Assembly (NCBI GenBank): GCA_963600315.1
Contig: CAVCAW010000123.1
Coordinates: 1-5,127 of the forward strand
Direction: 5' to 3'
DNA from: UBA6382 sp963600315
GTDB taxonomy: Bacteria; Bacteroidota; Bacteroidia; Bacteroidales; Bacteroidaceae
Length of the DNA: 5,127 nucleotides
The translations under genes and the position numbers were made by a program. Positions 4,883-5,127 of this stretch are shown here, in pieces. Numbering within the stretch: position 1 is the first letter of the stretch; every line of letters begins with the position of its first letter. The notes below the pieces were generated by a model that had not been told where the DNA came from, ran no database searches, and saw only the letters and a program-made list of their open reading frames with translations.

Positions 4883-5126
4883 CCCCCGCAAGCTCACGGC
4901 GTTTATTGAAGTCGTAAACCAACGTCATAAACTCATGCTTTTCACGGCGAGACAGATCACGATAGATCTGGAGCAGATCTGCTTCATCGTCATTTTCGGG
5001 TTGTACCTGTGCTGCGGCGGCAAGTCGTGCGTCGTCCTCTTCCGACCAGAAGAAGTCCATGACAGAGCAACCGAGACGTTCGGCGAGTTGAACCATTGTC
5101 TCCTGCTTCGGAAGTGCTCCCTTATT
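4863..5126 (-). CDS. XRE-family (cI-like) repressor, C-terminal part, 5' end outside window
   Basis: The minus-strand frame is open to the right edge, so the internal ATG at 5096 is not the true start. The visible 87 residues begin NKGALPKQETMVQLAERLG and continue CSVMDFFW. This is the end of a Cro/cI-type helix-turn-helix domain, whose family pattern is roughly a Gly-x-x-Pro turn, a helix with LAxxLG and VxxLF. The rest is an acidic linker and a helical segment, IYRDLSRREKHEFM, perhaps for oligomerisation. It lies upstream of the recombinase on the same strand, the usual lysogeny module order, and probably represses the lytic promoter beyond the edge. No peptidase (LexA-like) domain is present in the visible part. 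Confidence 0.85.
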   Translation of the reverse strand, partial: NKGALPKQETMVQLAERLGCSVMDFFWSEEDDARLAAAAQVQPENDDEADLLQIYRDLSRREKHEFMTLVYDFNKRRELAGDEALAE

Positions 5127-5127
5127 C

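Noticed and set aside
1..5127. CRISPR array, tRNA or rRNA genes
   Set aside because: No spaced short repeats, cloverleaf-like folds or rRNA-like stretches were seen; the only long repeat pair is TR/VR.

Overview
The window looks like part of a temperate tailed phage (probably a siphovirus) of a Gram-positive-type Bacillota host. The reasons are strong AGGAGG-type ribosome binding sites, an XkdX-family protein, an NlpC/P60-plus-SH3 endolysin, a large serine recombinase and moderate GC content. The host genus cannot be fixed from the sequence alone.

Layout. Positions 1-3214 are a single plus-strand late operon. It opens with the 3' end of a gene for a variable, C-type-lectin-fold (DUF6273-like) protein, presumably a tail or receptor-binding protein. 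Its last exposed loop is the variable repeat (VR, 47-174) of a diversity-generating retroelement (DGR). The rest of the DGR follows: a hairpin just past the target stop (195-212), the accessory protein gene avd (235-663, apparently with an ATT start), the template repeat (TR, 705-832), a structured spacer RNA (833-996) and the reverse transcriptase (997-2073). TR and VR align without gaps over 128 bp and differ at 15 positions. All 15 are adenines in TR, which is the signature of adenine-specific mutagenic retrohoming.

The late operon then continues with a 58-residue acidic protein whose start overlaps the RT gene, the 46-residue XkdX protein, a 66-residue unknown, and a 232-residue endolysin. 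Each overlaps the previous gene, so they are probably translationally coupled. No holin is visible.

Positions 3231-5127 are the minus-strand lysogeny module: the 3' part of an XRE-family (cI-like) repressor running off the right edge, a possible 37-residue micro-ORF, and a 517-residue large serine recombinase. The recombinase converges on the endolysin gene with a 16-bp gap. Lysis genes lying directly next to the integrase 3' end, with no host DNA between them, is the order of a circular or excised phage genome across attP. A 35-bp imperfect dyad inside the last codons of the recombinase gene is a candidate attP.

How the parts work together. The phage infects or lysogenises through the recombinase and repressor. 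In lytic growth the late operon makes a receptor-binding protein whose VR can be rewritten by RT and Avd using TR RNA as template, changing up to about 13 Asn codons and so host tropism. The downstream genes serve tail completion and cell lysis.
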